Positions 26,856 to 34,648 of a stretch of 64,000 bases of DNA are shown here, in pieces. The number at the start of each line of letters is the position of its first letter. The first letter of the stretch is position 1. The position numbers and the translations under genes were made by a program. The notes beneath the pieces were generated by a model, which saw nothing but the letters and a program-made list of their open reading frames with translations, ran no database searches and had not been told where the DNA came from. Origin of the DNA: Paractinoplanes ferrugineus (GTDB taxonomy: Bacteria; Actinomycetota; Actinomycetes; Mycobacteriales; Micromonosporaceae); the NCBI RefSeq assembly GCF_016862195.1, contig NZ_BOMM01000016.1:124001-188000 (forward strand), read 5' to 3'.

Positions 26856-29800
26856 CGACCACCGGCACCCGCGCTGACCGTTCCGGGACCTCGACCGTCA
26901 ACGTCCGCGTCCCGGAGTCGTAGGTCCACGCCTTCGTGAGCCGGCCGTCGACCCGGACCCGGCCGGGCTCGGCGGCGTTCCGGACGGTGACCGTCCACGC
27001 CCGCTTCGCGGTCGCCTTCGACCCGCCGATCAGGACCAGGTCCTTGAGGTACGTCAGGCGGGTGTCGCCGCCGGCCTCGTGCAGGACCGTGGTCCCGGGT
27101 GCGCCCGCGGTGACGGTCACCCCCGCGCTCGTCGGCACGAGACCGCCGGAGCGGGTGAACACCGGCATCGTGTCCAGGCCGTTGGTGATCTGGGCGGTGG
27201 TCCCACCGGCGTACGTGCGGCCGGTGAAGTAGTCCGTCCAGGTGCTGCCGGGCGGGAACCAGACCTGGGTCGTGGTGCTGGTGCCGGCGCTGGTCACCGG
27301 GGCGACCAGCATGTCGGGGCCGTACAGGTACTCGGAGCCGGCCGTCGCGTACGCCTCCTGCTCGCCCGGGTAGGCCAGGTAGAGCGGCCGGACGATCGGC
27401 AGGCCGGTGCGGTTCGCCTCGGTGGCCGCGCTGTAGGTGTACGGCTGGAGCGTCTTGCGCAGGTTCAGGAACTTCTTCGCCGACGCGTTGGCGGCCGTCC
27501 CGTACTGCCAGGGCAGGCGGTCGCTGTGGTTGGAGTGCAGCCGGTCGATCGGCTGGAACGTGCCCAGCTGCACCCACCGGGCGTACAGGTCGTCGGGCAG
27601 TTTGGTGCTGCCCGGCTCACTGCCCGGCTCCTGCAGGCCGTTGGTGTGGCCGCCGATGTCGTGGCTGATCGACGCCAGACCGGTCGCCGCCGACTCGCCG
27701 CCGGTGTAGCCGACCTCCCACTGCAGCGTCTGCCAGTTGGAGATGGTGTCACCGGTGAAGTGCAGGGTGGTGCGCTTGTCCGCCCACGGTCCGGTCGGTA
27801 CGGCGGTGGGACTGCTGTAACCGCCGGCCGACAGCGACCCGTACGCCCGGGAGAAGGCGAAACCGGTCTCGTCGGCGTACTTCTGGTTGATCCACGCGTC
27901 CGGGGTGACGCCCGGCAGGGTCGACTTGGAGCCGTCGCAGCACCAGTCGAGCCACCAGAAGTCGAGGCCCTTGGGCGCCATCTCGCGGTGCAGCTTCAGG
28001 TAGGCCGCGAGCTGGTCGGGGTCGCCCCAGTCGAAGACGTAGTTGCTGCCGTTCAGCTGGAGCTTGCCCTTGGCGGTGGCCTGCGCCGCCGCGAACTTCG
28101 GGTCGGCGCCGCCGATGCTCGGGTGGATGTTCAGGCCCGTTCGCACCCCCTGGGCGTGCAGCCAGTCCACGAAGCCCTGCGGGTCGGGGATCCGGGACGG
28201 GTCGATCGACCAGCCGTTCCACCGGTCCGGGGACTTGAAGTCGGTGTCGACGACCAGCACGTCCATCGGTACGCCCTCGGCCTTGGCCCGGGTGACGATC
28301 TGCTGGAACTGCGCGGCGGTGCGGTCGAAGTACTCCGAGTACCACACCCCGTACGCCCATTGCGGCAGCAGTTTGGTCGGACCGGTGAGCGTGGACAGAT
28401 CCTGCAGGCCGCGCGCGTAGTTCTGGCCGTACCCGAAGACGTACCCGTCCTGCTCGGGGTCGGTCCGCGGGGCGGTCGTGCGCAGGGCCGAGGCGGAGTC
28501 GTCGAGCAGCGACCAGCCGTCCTGGAAGAGCAGGCCGGGCACGGTGAGCGCGCCGCCGTCGACCCCGTCGAGGCCCCGCCGGTAACCGCCGAGCGGCGCG
28601 TGCGGGGCGAGCAGCGGCGAGCTCGTGCTGGTGACCGCCACCGTGTCGACGTTGACGTTGCAGCTGGCGTCGGTCGGGCAGCCGAGCGTCACGGTGTTGG
28701 TGCCGGCGGCCAGGGTGACCGGCACGCTGACGGTGCGCCAGTAGTCCCAGCCGCTGGTCGGCGGGAGCGTCGCCGACACCCCGTTGACCGTGACCGGGCG
28801 CGACTGGATGGGCTGGCTGCCGGCCTTCGCGTTGGCGTAGCGCAGTTGCACCCGGTAGGTGCCGGCGCTCGGCACCCCGGTCACCGAGTAGGCGGCGCCG
28901 GCCCCGGTCCGCTCCAGCCCGGCGACGAAGCCGGTGCCGGCGAACCCGTTGTGGTCGGCCGCCGACTTGCCGCCGCCGGTCAGGGTGCCGGTCTCGGCCT
29001 CGCACACCGAGCCGTACGCGCACGGCTGCGCGGCCGCCGGGGTCGGTGCCGGGAACGGATCGCCCGGCCGCACCACGGCGACGCTGTCGACGTTGACGTT
29101 GCCGGAGTCGCCGGCCCCGCGCACCACGGTGATCTCGTGCCGCCCGGCGGACAGGCTCAGCGGCACGGTGGCCACCGCCCAGGTGTCCCAGTTGGCGGTC
29201 GGCGGGAGGCTGAGGGTACGGGCCGAGCCGCCGTCGACCGTCACGGTCAGCGTGCGGGTCACGTTCTGCCCGTCACCGCCGGTGCTGTTGGCGTAGCGGA
29301 CGCTCAGTTGATAGGTCTCGGCCGAGGCCGGACCGGTGGCCAGCCCGAGCGAGTCGCCGGTGCTCTGGAACCCGGCCGCGAAGCCCGACCCGGTGAATCC
29401 GGCGTGGTCGGCGGCGATGCCGGGGCCACGCAGCAGCATCGACTCGGCCTCGCACAGCTTGCCGATCGCGCAGTCCGGCGTGCCGCGCCCGGCCCACGGG
29501 GCCGCCTGCACGGTCTGCGCCCCGGCCTTGAGCTGCACGGTCAGGTTGCCGGCGCCGAACGATCCGGAGCCGACCCGGTAGCGCAGGGTCAGCGCCGAGG
29601 TGTCGATGGTCAGCCAGCCGCCGGCGGTGCTGGTCCGGTACGGGGTGGCCGCGAACGAGTCCCGGCCGACCACGTTGAACGTGGCCGCGTCGGTGAACTT
29701 GCCGGTGTTCGAGTACTCGGTGCGGATCAGGGTGGGCGACAGCACCTCGAAGCGGGCGTTGCCGGACACGACGGCGGAGTCCTGAGCCGCTTTCGGCTTC

Positions 29801-29886
29801 TGCGCCTGGGCGGGGGCGGACGGGACGAGGATCAGTCCGGCGACCAGAAGTACGGCCGCGGACCGGGCGGGACCATGATCGAGCAT
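26842..29886 (-). CDS. Secreted GH31 glycoside hydrolase with two inserted CBM35-like modules
   Basis: 1014 residues with a signal peptide (AAVLLVAGLILVPSAPAQAQ). The N-terminal beta-sandwich of GH31 begins at about 40-140. It is interrupted by two homologous modules of about 130 residues, each starting with a Cys-x-x-Gly-x-x-CEAE motif (KLCEAES near 155; SVCEAET near 303) and containing AADHxGFxGxGF, typical of CBM35/CBM6. The GH31 (beta/alpha)8 barrel follows, with likely nucleophile Asp in FWWLDWCCDG near 645 and acid/base Asp in HFTGDTISNW near 712. The C-terminal beta domains end at PVVVTFH. It should cleave alpha-glucosides or alpha-xylosides outside the cell; substrate is undetermined. 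A LacI-like palindrome lies upstream. Its 3' end overlaps nadK. Confidence 0.88.
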   Translation of the reverse strand: MLDHGPARSAAVLLVAGLILVPSAPAQAQKPKAAQDSAVVSGNARFEVLSPTLIRTEYSNTGKFTDAATFNVVGRDSFAATPYRTSTAGGWLTIDTSALTLRYRVGSGSFGAGNLTVQLKAGAQTVQAAPWAGRGTPDCAIGKLCEAESMLLRGPGIAADHAGFTGSGFAAGFQSTGDSLGLATGPASAETYQLSVRYANSTGGDGQNVTRTLTVTVDGGSARTLSLPPTANWDTWAVATVPLSLSAGRHEITVVRGAGDSGNVNVDSVAVVRPGDPFPAPTPAAAQPCAYGSVCEAETGTLTGGGKSAADHNGFAGTGFVAGLERTGAGAAYSVTGVPSAGTYRVQLRYANAKAGSQPIQSRPVTVNGVSATLPPTSGWDYWRTVSVPVTLAAGTNTVTLGCPTDASCNVNVDTVAVTSTSSPLLAPHAPLGGYRRGLDGVDGGALTVPGLLFQDGWSLLDDSASALRTTAPRTDPEQDGYVFGYGQNYARGLQDLSTLTGPTKLLPQWAYGVWYSEYFDRTAAQFQQIVTRAKAEGVPMDVLVVDTDFKSPDRWNGWSIDPSRIPDPQGFVDWLHAQGVRTGLNIHPSIGGADPKFAAAQATAKGKLQLNGSNYVFDWGDPDQLAAYLKLHREMAPKGLDFWWLDWCCDGSKSTLPGVTPDAWINQKYADETGFAFSRAYGSLSAGGYSSPTAVPTGPWADKRTTLHFTGDTISNWQTLQWEVGYTGGESAATGLASISHDIGGHTNGLQEPGSEPGSTKLPDDLYARWVQLGTFQPIDRLHSNHSDRLPWQYGTAANASAKKFLNLRKTLQPYTYSAATEANRTGLPIVRPLYLAYPGEQEAYATAGSEYLYGPDMLVAPVTSAGTSTTTQVWFPPGSTWTDYFTGRTYAGGTTAQITNGLDTMPVFTRSGGLVPTSAGVTVTAGAPGTTVLHEAGGDTRLTYLKDLVLIGGSKATAKRAWTVTVRNAAEPGRVRVDGRLTKAWTYDSGTRTLTVEVPERSARVPVVVTFH

Positions 29887-29939
29887 GACGCACACCTTCG
29901 GTGGGGACGGGCACGACATTCGTCGATCGACACGATTGC

Positions 29940-29955
29940 TTTACAACGTAGTAAA
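29940..29955. promoter_or_regulatory. LacI-type palindromic operator upstream of the GH31 gene
   Basis: TTTACAAC/GTAGTAAA is a 16-bp palindrome with one mismatch and a central CG, the classic form of LacI/GalR-family operators. It lies about 55 nt upstream of the glycosidase start in an AT-rich island (TTTACAACGTAGTAAAAGTC), so it likely overlaps the promoter and mediates induction by a sugar. No lacI gene is in the window. Confidence 0.6.
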
Positions 29956-30111
29956 AGTCAATAGATCGACGCCGGTCCCGGCCCGAAGACCCGCCGGGTC
30001 AGGCACTGCGGGGCAACCGGAGCGGCCGGGACAAAAAGTTCCGGCCGGATGTCGATCGGGCCGCACGCCGTTCGACGCGTCGGTGAGAGACACCTGACGG
30101 AGGAGACAGAG

Positions 30112-30543
30112 ATGCGGTTCATGGTGATCACCAAGGCGACGGCGGCGAGCGAAGCCGGCCGGCCGCCCGCCACCGAGGAGTTCGAGGTCGTGGGTGCCTT
30201 CATCCAGGAGATGGTCGACGCCGGCGTGCTGCTGGCGGCCGACGGCCTGCACCCCAGCACCCAGGGCGCCCGGATCTACTTCGACGGCACGACCAAGACC
30301 GTGGTGGACGGGCCGTTCACCGAGACCAAGGAGCTGATCGCCGGCTTCTTCCTGGTCGAGATGAAATCGCTGGACGAGTGCGTCGAGTGGTTCAAGCGCT
30401 TCCCCGTCCTGCGCCCGGGTGACGGGGAGCGGAGCAACATCGAGATCCGCCGGGTCGTCCAGGCCGAGGACTTCGCCGAGGAGATGACCGCCGAGCAGCG
30501 CGAAGCCGTCGAACGGCGGGACGCGGGCGCCCGCTTCGACTGA
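30112..30543 (+). CDS. YCII/DGPF-domain protein paired with ECF42 sigma factor
   Basis: 143 residues starting MRFMVITKATAASE, with the family-defining VVDGPFTETKELIAGFFLVE near residue 65. The domain is a ferredoxin-like fold related to YCII. The ATG is fixed by a strong GGAGGAG about 6 nt upstream. Genes for DGPF proteins are the standard neighbours of ECF42 sigma factors and are usually among their regulon. The sigma gene begins 45 nt downstream on the same strand. The biochemical role of DGPF proteins is not established; involvement in oxidative or antibiotic stress has been proposed for the family. Confidence 0.88.
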   Translation: MRFMVITKATAASEAGRPPATEEFEVVGAFIQEMVDAGVLLAADGLHPSTQGARIYFDGTTKTVVDGPFTETKELIAGFFLVEMKSLDECVEWFKRFPVLRPGDGERSNIEIRRVVQAEDFAEEMTAEQREAVERRDAGARFD

Positions 30544-30588
30544 TCATCGCGGTTTGCCTCCGATCGCGCGGTGGAGTAGACGAGGTCG

Positions 30589-31971
30589 GTGACCACCGAA
30601 ACCCACCGCGCGATCGAGACGGTCTGGCGGATCGAGGCGCCCCGGCTCGTCGCCGGGCTCGCCAGGCTCGTGCGTGACCTCGGCACGGCCGAGGAACTGG
30701 CGCAGGACGCCCTGGTCGCGGCGCTGGAGCAGTGGCCCGCCGAGGGCGTGCCCGACAATCCGGGCGCGTGGCTGATGACCACGGCCAAGCGGCGCGCCAT
30801 CGACCAGATCCGGCGCGCCGAGACCTACCGGCGCAAGGTCGCCGAGGTCGGCCGGGAGCTCGAGGAGTCCGCCCCCGACATCGGCACGCTGGTGGCCGAG
30901 GACGACGGCATCGGCGACGACCTGCTGCGGCTGGTGTTCGTGGCCTGCCACCCGGTGCTGTCCACCGAGGCCCGCACGGCGCTGACCCTGCGGCTGCTCG
31001 GCGGCCTGACCACCGACGAGATCGCCCGAGCCTTCCTGGTGCCCGAACCCACGGTCGCCCAGCGGATCGTACGGGCGAAGAAGACGCTGGCCAAGGCGCG
31101 GGTGCCGTTCGAGGTGCCGCAGGGCGACGAGCTCGCGGCCCGGCTCGGGTCGGTGCTCGAGGTCGTCTACCTGATCTTCAACGAGGGCTACTCGGCCACC
31201 GCCGGCGACGACTGGATGCGGCCGGCGCTGTGCGCGGACGCCCTGCGGCTGGGCCGGGTGCTGGCCGGGCTGGCCCCGCGCGAGCCCGAGGTGCACGGCC
31301 TGGTGGCGCTCATGGAGATCCAGGCGTCCCGGGCGGCGGCGCGCACCGGGCCGGGCGGCGTACCGATCCTGCTCGCCGACCAGAACCGGGCCCGCTGGGA
31401 CCAGCTGCTGATCCGCCGCGGGCTGGCGGCGCTGGAGCGGGCCGAGGCCCGGGCCGCCGGCCGGCCCGGCCCCTACCTGCTGCAGGCCGCCATCGCCGCC
31501 GTGCACGCCCGCGCCCGCCACTTCGCCGACACCGACTGGGAGCGCATCGCCGCGCTCTACGAGAAGCTGGCCGAGGCCGGCCCCTCCCCGGTGGTCGAGC
31601 TGAACCGGGCGGTCGCGCTCTGCATGGCGTACGGGCCGGCGGCCGGCCTGGAACTGCTGGACCAGCTGATGGACGTGCCGGAGTTGCGGAACTACCACCT
31701 GCTGCCCACCGTGCGCGGCGATTTCCTGAGCCGGCTCGGCCGCACCGACGAGGCCCGTGTCGAGTTCGAACGGGCCGCCGCCCTGACCCGCAACGAGCGC
31801 GAACGCACCTTGCTGCTGGACCGCGCCGCCCGCGCTCGAACTCCCCTGCCCACCCCACTCCCCCGCCCCGTTGACCCGCCCGGCCACCGCCACCGCGCCG
31901 GCACCCCGCTGCCGCCGGACAACGGGCCTCGGAAGCGCCGGGAGGGCCCATCTTCCCGGGAGAAGGGCTGA
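30589..31971 (+). CDS. ECF42-type RNA polymerase sigma factor with C-terminal TPR-like extension
   Basis: 460 residues. Residues 1-180 are sigma2/sigma4: EELAQDALVAALEQWP and RRAIDQIRRAETYRRK in region 2, LTLRLLGGLTTDEIARAFLV and AQRIVRAKKTL in region 4. The remaining 250 residues form the helical/TPR-like extension (VVYLIFNEGYSA, LLQAAIAAVHARA, ELNRAVALCMAYGPAAGLELLD) that defines ECF42. In that group the extension replaces an anti-sigma factor, and none is found here. The last 30 residues are Pro/Arg-rich and run through a palindromic repeat at 31,924, so the natural C-terminus probably lay earlier, near RARTPLPTP. It directs transcription of the adjacent DGPF-type genes. Confidence 0.9.
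   Translation: MTTETHRAIETVWRIEAPRLVAGLARLVRDLGTAEELAQDALVAALEQWPAEGVPDNPGAWLMTTAKRRAIDQIRRAETYRRKVAEVGRELEESAPDIGTLVAEDDGIGDDLLRLVFVACHPVLSTEARTALTLRLLGGLTTDEIARAFLVPEPTVAQRIVRAKKTLAKARVPFEVPQGDELAARLGSVLEVVYLIFNEGYSATAGDDWMRPALCADALRLGRVLAGLAPREPEVHGLVALMEIQASRAAARTGPGGVPILLADQNRARWDQLLIRRGLAALERAEARAAGRPGPYLLQAAIAAVHARARHFADTDWERIAALYEKLAEAGPSPVVELNRAVALCMAYGPAAGLELLDQLMDVPELRNYHLLPTVRGDFLSRLGRTDEARVEFERAAALTRNERERTLLLDRAARARTPLPTPLPRPVDPPGHRHRAGTPLPPDNGPRKRREGPSSREKG
31924..31969. repeat. Dispersed palindromic element, weak copy 4, in the 3' end of the sigma gene
   Basis: GGGCCTC, a 10-nt loop, then GGAGGGCCC, followed by ATCTTCCCGGGAGAAGGG. The arrangement (GGGCCTC stem, then CTTC and AAGGG words) parallels the copies at 4,587 and 11,799, but identity is lower. 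It encodes the last 15 residues of the sigma factor. Confidence 0.4.
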
Positions 31972-32027
31972 CCCGACCTACCACGGCGGCGCCGCGACGG
32001 CCGGTTGACCGAAATCAGGGGGTTCTC

Positions 32028-32089
32028 GGACCCGGGTCCCACATGGCGGACCACGGGCCCGAGAGGTGGACGGCGGTCCCATATGTCGG
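32028..32089. promoter_or_regulatory. Palindrome and direct repeats upstream of the 32,198 gene
   Basis: GGACCCGGGTCC (32028-32039) is a perfect 12-bp palindrome. It overlaps the first of two 15-bp direct repeats, GGTCCCACATGGCGG (32035-32049) and GGTCCCATATGTCGG (32075-32089), whose starts are 40 nt apart. They are likely regulator-binding sites, about 110-160 nt before the start of the next gene. Confidence 0.4.
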
Positions 32090-32120
32090 CCGCCCCGGAG
32101 TGTGAAAAACAGGAGTCCAC

Positions 32121-32177
32121 ATGAGAGATCCCGGTGGTTTCGTGGCCGGCTCGAGGGGTACGCAGCGGCCCACTTGA
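32121..32177 (+). CDS. Possible 18-residue leader peptide
   Basis: ATG to TGA encodes MRDPGGFVAGSRGTQRPT. It is preceded by AGGAG with a 5-nt spacer, the best ribosome binding site in this intergenic region, and ends 20 nt before the next gene's start. Peptide content is unremarkable (no Cys, Trp or codon run suggesting attenuation). It may be a short upstream open reading frame that influences translation of the next gene, or chance. Confidence 0.3.
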   Translation: MRDPGGFVAGSRGTQRPT

Positions 32178-32197
32178 TCTAGGCCTGGGGGGACTGG

Positions 32198-32800
32198 ATG
32201 ACCGAGACGGCCGAGAGCGACGATCTTGGGCGGCGCCGGGTGCGGGTTCGGGAGCGGGAACTGCTTCTGGCGTTCGAGCAGTGGGGGCCGGCCTATCAGA
32301 ACGTGGCGGGTGACGCGCTGCGTTACGTGTTCGAGATCGCTGAGGCGACCGAGGCCGAGCAGAGTTGGCTGCGGGAGCACGTCGCGCGCAACGGTGGGGT
32401 GCCGAAGACGGCCCGGACCGCTGAGGAGTTGCGTGCGCTGGGCGGTCAGGCCAATGCCGCGGCCGGCGCGGCCTTCCTTGCCGGGGAGTACGACCGGGCG
32501 CGCGACCTGATCGACGACGCGCGGGCCTACGGGACGCTGTTCGACGGCGAGTGGGTGCGGTTGCACCGGTTCATCGCTGCCCGCTCGGCCGGCCAGGAAG
32601 CCGTCCGTTCGGCGGCAGGCACGGGCACCAGCCGCCCGGACAGCAACGAGCCGGCCCGAGCGGACAGCGCGGAGCCGGCCCGAGCGGACAGCGCGGAGCC
32701 CGCCCGAGCGGACAGCAAGGAGACGGCCCGCTCGGGCAGCAAGGAGACCACCCCCGTAGTCACGCCGGCCGAGCCGCCTGCTCCGGCGAGCGCGACCTAG
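32198..32800 (+). CDS. Unknown helical protein with EPARADS repeat tail
   Basis: 200 residues. Residues 1-135 are charged and helical (RVRERELLLAFEQWGPAYQ; ALRYVFEIAEATEAEQSWL; AAGAAFLAGEYDRARDLIDD, which is TPR-like). Residues 140-185 are low complexity, built from repeats of EPARADSA encoded by a 24-bp tandem array, and look disordered. No membrane segment or catalytic motif is visible. The ATG is preceded by GGGGGGA. The next gene (AI-2E family permease) starts 82 nt downstream on the same strand, so co-transcription is possible. Family not recognised. Confidence 0.7.
   Translation: MTETAESDDLGRRRVRVRERELLLAFEQWGPAYQNVAGDALRYVFEIAEATEAEQSWLREHVARNGGVPKTARTAEELRALGGQANAAAGAAFLAGEYDRARDLIDDARAYGTLFDGEWVRLHRFIAARSAGQEAVRSAAGTGTSRPDSNEPARADSAEPARADSAEPARADSKETARSGSKETTPVVTPAEPPAPASAT
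32648..32743. repeat. 24-bp coding tandem repeat, four units
   Basis: Two identical units of GAGCCGGCCCGAGCGGACAG plus CGCG, then two diverged units ending in CAAG. The period is a multiple of three, so copy-number change would lengthen or shorten the EPARADSx tail without a frameshift. Confidence 0.85.
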
Positions 32801-32882
32801 CCGCGGGCCTGCGCGGGAGGAGGTTACCGCGCAGCCCCGCGGGGTAGTCGCAGGTCGACTCTTCAGTCCGCGAAGGAGCGAG

Positions 32883-34307
32883 ATGGCCTGGATCGACGAA
32901 ATTCGGCAGCGTGCGCAGACACGGCTCCGTCAGGCGGCCGGTGGCGACCGCACCCCGCCGTTCGTCGCCGACTCGCCGGTGGTGATGGTGGACGCGTCGC
33001 CCAAGATCGAGGACGGCCTGCCCCGCGCGGTCCGGGTGGCCGGGGCGTGGTCCTGGCGGATCATCCTGTTCGTCGCCGCGGTCTACGTGCTGTTGCGGGT
33101 GGTCAGCCTGCTGCGGGTGGTGATCATCCCGGTGGCGGTGGCGGTCCTGCTCGCGGCCCTGTTCCAGCCGGTGACCGCCTGGCTGCGGGCCCGGGGCATG
33201 AACAAGTCGTTCGCCGCCGCGCTCGTCGAGGTCGGCTCGCTGGTGGTGGTGCTGGGCGGGCTGGGTCTGATCGTCAACACCTTCGTCAGTGAGTTCGGCA
33301 CGCTCAGCACCCAGGTCGGCGACGGTCTGCAGGAGGTGCAGAACTGGCTCTCCCGGGGGCCGCTGCACGTCTCCCAGGACCAGGTCAGTGATCTGATCAC
33401 CCAGCTGCGCGAGTCGATCACCTCCTCCTCCAACCGCGGGGCCCTCACCAGCGGCGCCCTGACCACCGCCACGACGGTCGGCGAGCTCGGGGCCGGCTTC
33501 TTCCTGACCCTGTTCACGCTGTTCTTCTTCCTGCGTGACGGCGGCGACATCTGGCGCTTCCTGTGCCGGCTGCTGCCCAGCGGGGCCCGCGTGCCGACCG
33601 CCCGCGCCGGCCACTACTCGTGGCACACGCTGGTCGCCTACGTGCACGCCACGGTGTTCGTCGCGTTCGTCGACGCGATCGGCATCGGCGCCGGGTTGTT
33701 CATCCTGCGCGTACCCCTCGCCCTGCCGCTCGCGGCGCTGGTGTTCCTCGGCGCGTTCATCCCGGTGGTCGGCGCGACCGTGACCGGCGCGGTCGCCGTG
33801 CTCGTCGCGCTGGTCACGGTCGGCCCGGTCAAGGCGCTGATCGTGCTCGGCATCGTGATCGCCGTGCAGCAACTCGAGGGCCACGTGCTCCAGCCGCTGA
33901 TCATGGGCCGCGCGGTGGCGCTGCACCCGCTGGCGGTGATCCTCGCGATCGCCTCCGGGGTGGTGCTGGCGGGCATCGTCGGCGGTCTGGTGGCCGTCCC
34001 GATCCTGGCCGTGCTCAACACCGCGATCCGCTATCTGGTCAGTCATCCGGAGGGGCAGCCCACCGCCGACCGGGAACCGCCCGGCACCAGGCCGACGGAC
34101 GACGACGAGGCCGAGCGCGAGGAGGCCGAGGACCGGCTCGAGGACGCGCGCGACCCGCACGACCCGCCGTCCGACGACACGTCGCTCGCCCCGGTGGGAC
34201 CGGCCCGGGCCGGCTCGGCGGCTCAGCCCGGCGGGACGGCCACCGCGCCGGTTCAGCCCGGTGGGTCGGGCGCCGCGCCGGCTCAGCCTTCCGCGCGGGA
34301 CGCCTGA
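32883..34307 (+). CDS. AI-2E family (PerM/TqsA-like) membrane transporter
   Basis: 474 residues with about eight transmembrane helices arranged as in the AI-2E/UPF0118 family: two or three at 58-130, an extracytoplasmic amphipathic segment (STQVGDGLQEVQNWLSRGPL) at 140-200, then helices at 210-385. The conserved PLIMGRAVALHPLAVILAI motif lies near residue 338. Members export quorum signals or exchange ions (some are Na+/H+ antiporters); the substrate cannot be inferred here. The start has GAAGGAG upstream. The C-terminal 90 residues are acidic then Pro/Ala/Gly-rich (VQPGGSGAAPAQP) and probably disordered. The 3' end overlaps the convergent STAS gene by 25 nt. Confidence 0.88.
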   Translation: MAWIDEIRQRAQTRLRQAAGGDRTPPFVADSPVVMVDASPKIEDGLPRAVRVAGAWSWRIILFVAAVYVLLRVVSLLRVVIIPVAVAVLLAALFQPVTAWLRARGMNKSFAAALVEVGSLVVVLGGLGLIVNTFVSEFGTLSTQVGDGLQEVQNWLSRGPLHVSQDQVSDLITQLRESITSSSNRGALTSGALTTATTVGELGAGFFLTLFTLFFFLRDGGDIWRFLCRLLPSGARVPTARAGHYSWHTLVAYVHATVFVAFVDAIGIGAGLFILRVPLALPLAALVFLGAFIPVVGATVTGAVAVLVALVTVGPVKALIVLGIVIAVQQLEGHVLQPLIMGRAVALHPLAVILAIASGVVLAGIVGGLVAVPILAVLNTAIRYLVSHPEGQPTADREPPGTRPTDDDEAEREEAEDRLEDARDPHDPPSDDTSLAPVGPARAGSAAQPGGTATAPVQPGGSGAAPAQPSARDA

Positions 34308-34648
34308 ACGGCCTCGGCGACCGTCTCGTGCAGGGACATCAGCCGGTCGAAGTTGACCACGTCGAGGATCGCCCGGACGGCGGGTCGGGCGGCGGCCAGC
34401 CGTAACGACCCGCCGCGGGCGGCCGCCTCCCGGTCGAGCCGGACGAACAGGCTGAGGCCGCCCGAGTCGCAGAAGGTGACCTCGGTCAGGTCGATGATCA
34501 GGCGGTCGGCGCCCCGGCCGAAGGCCGCCGTCGCGGCCTCGTGCAGGACCGTCTGGCTGTCCCGGTCGATCTCGCCGGCCGGGCACAGCAGGACGGTGGA
34601 CGAGGAGAGGTCCTCCACGCCGACCGTGAGGATCCGCTCGTCCGTCAT
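34283..34648 (-). CDS. STAS-domain anti-sigma factor antagonist
   Basis: 121 residues forming a single STAS domain. The phosphorylation loop reads LTEVTFCDSGGLSLFVRLD, with the DSGGLS motif whose Ser (near residue 60) is the usual regulatory phosphosite in SpoIIAA/RsbV proteins. It begins in ATGA overlap with the end of the PP2C phosphatase gene, so the phosphatase is very likely its activator: dephosphorylated STAS protein would bind an anti-sigma kinase and release a sigma factor. No HATPase kinase gene is in the window. Confidence 0.9.
   Translation of the reverse strand: MTDERILTVGVEDLSSSTVLLCPAGEIDRDSQTVLHEAATAAFGRGADRLIIDLTEVTFCDSGGLSLFVRLDREAAARGGSLRLAAARPAVRAILDVVNFDRLMSLHETVAEAVQASRAEG

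Noticed and set aside
27079..29964. A 961-codon plus-strand open frame
   Set aside because: It is antisense to the GH31 gene, and signal peptide and catalytic motifs on the minus strand settle the true coding strand.
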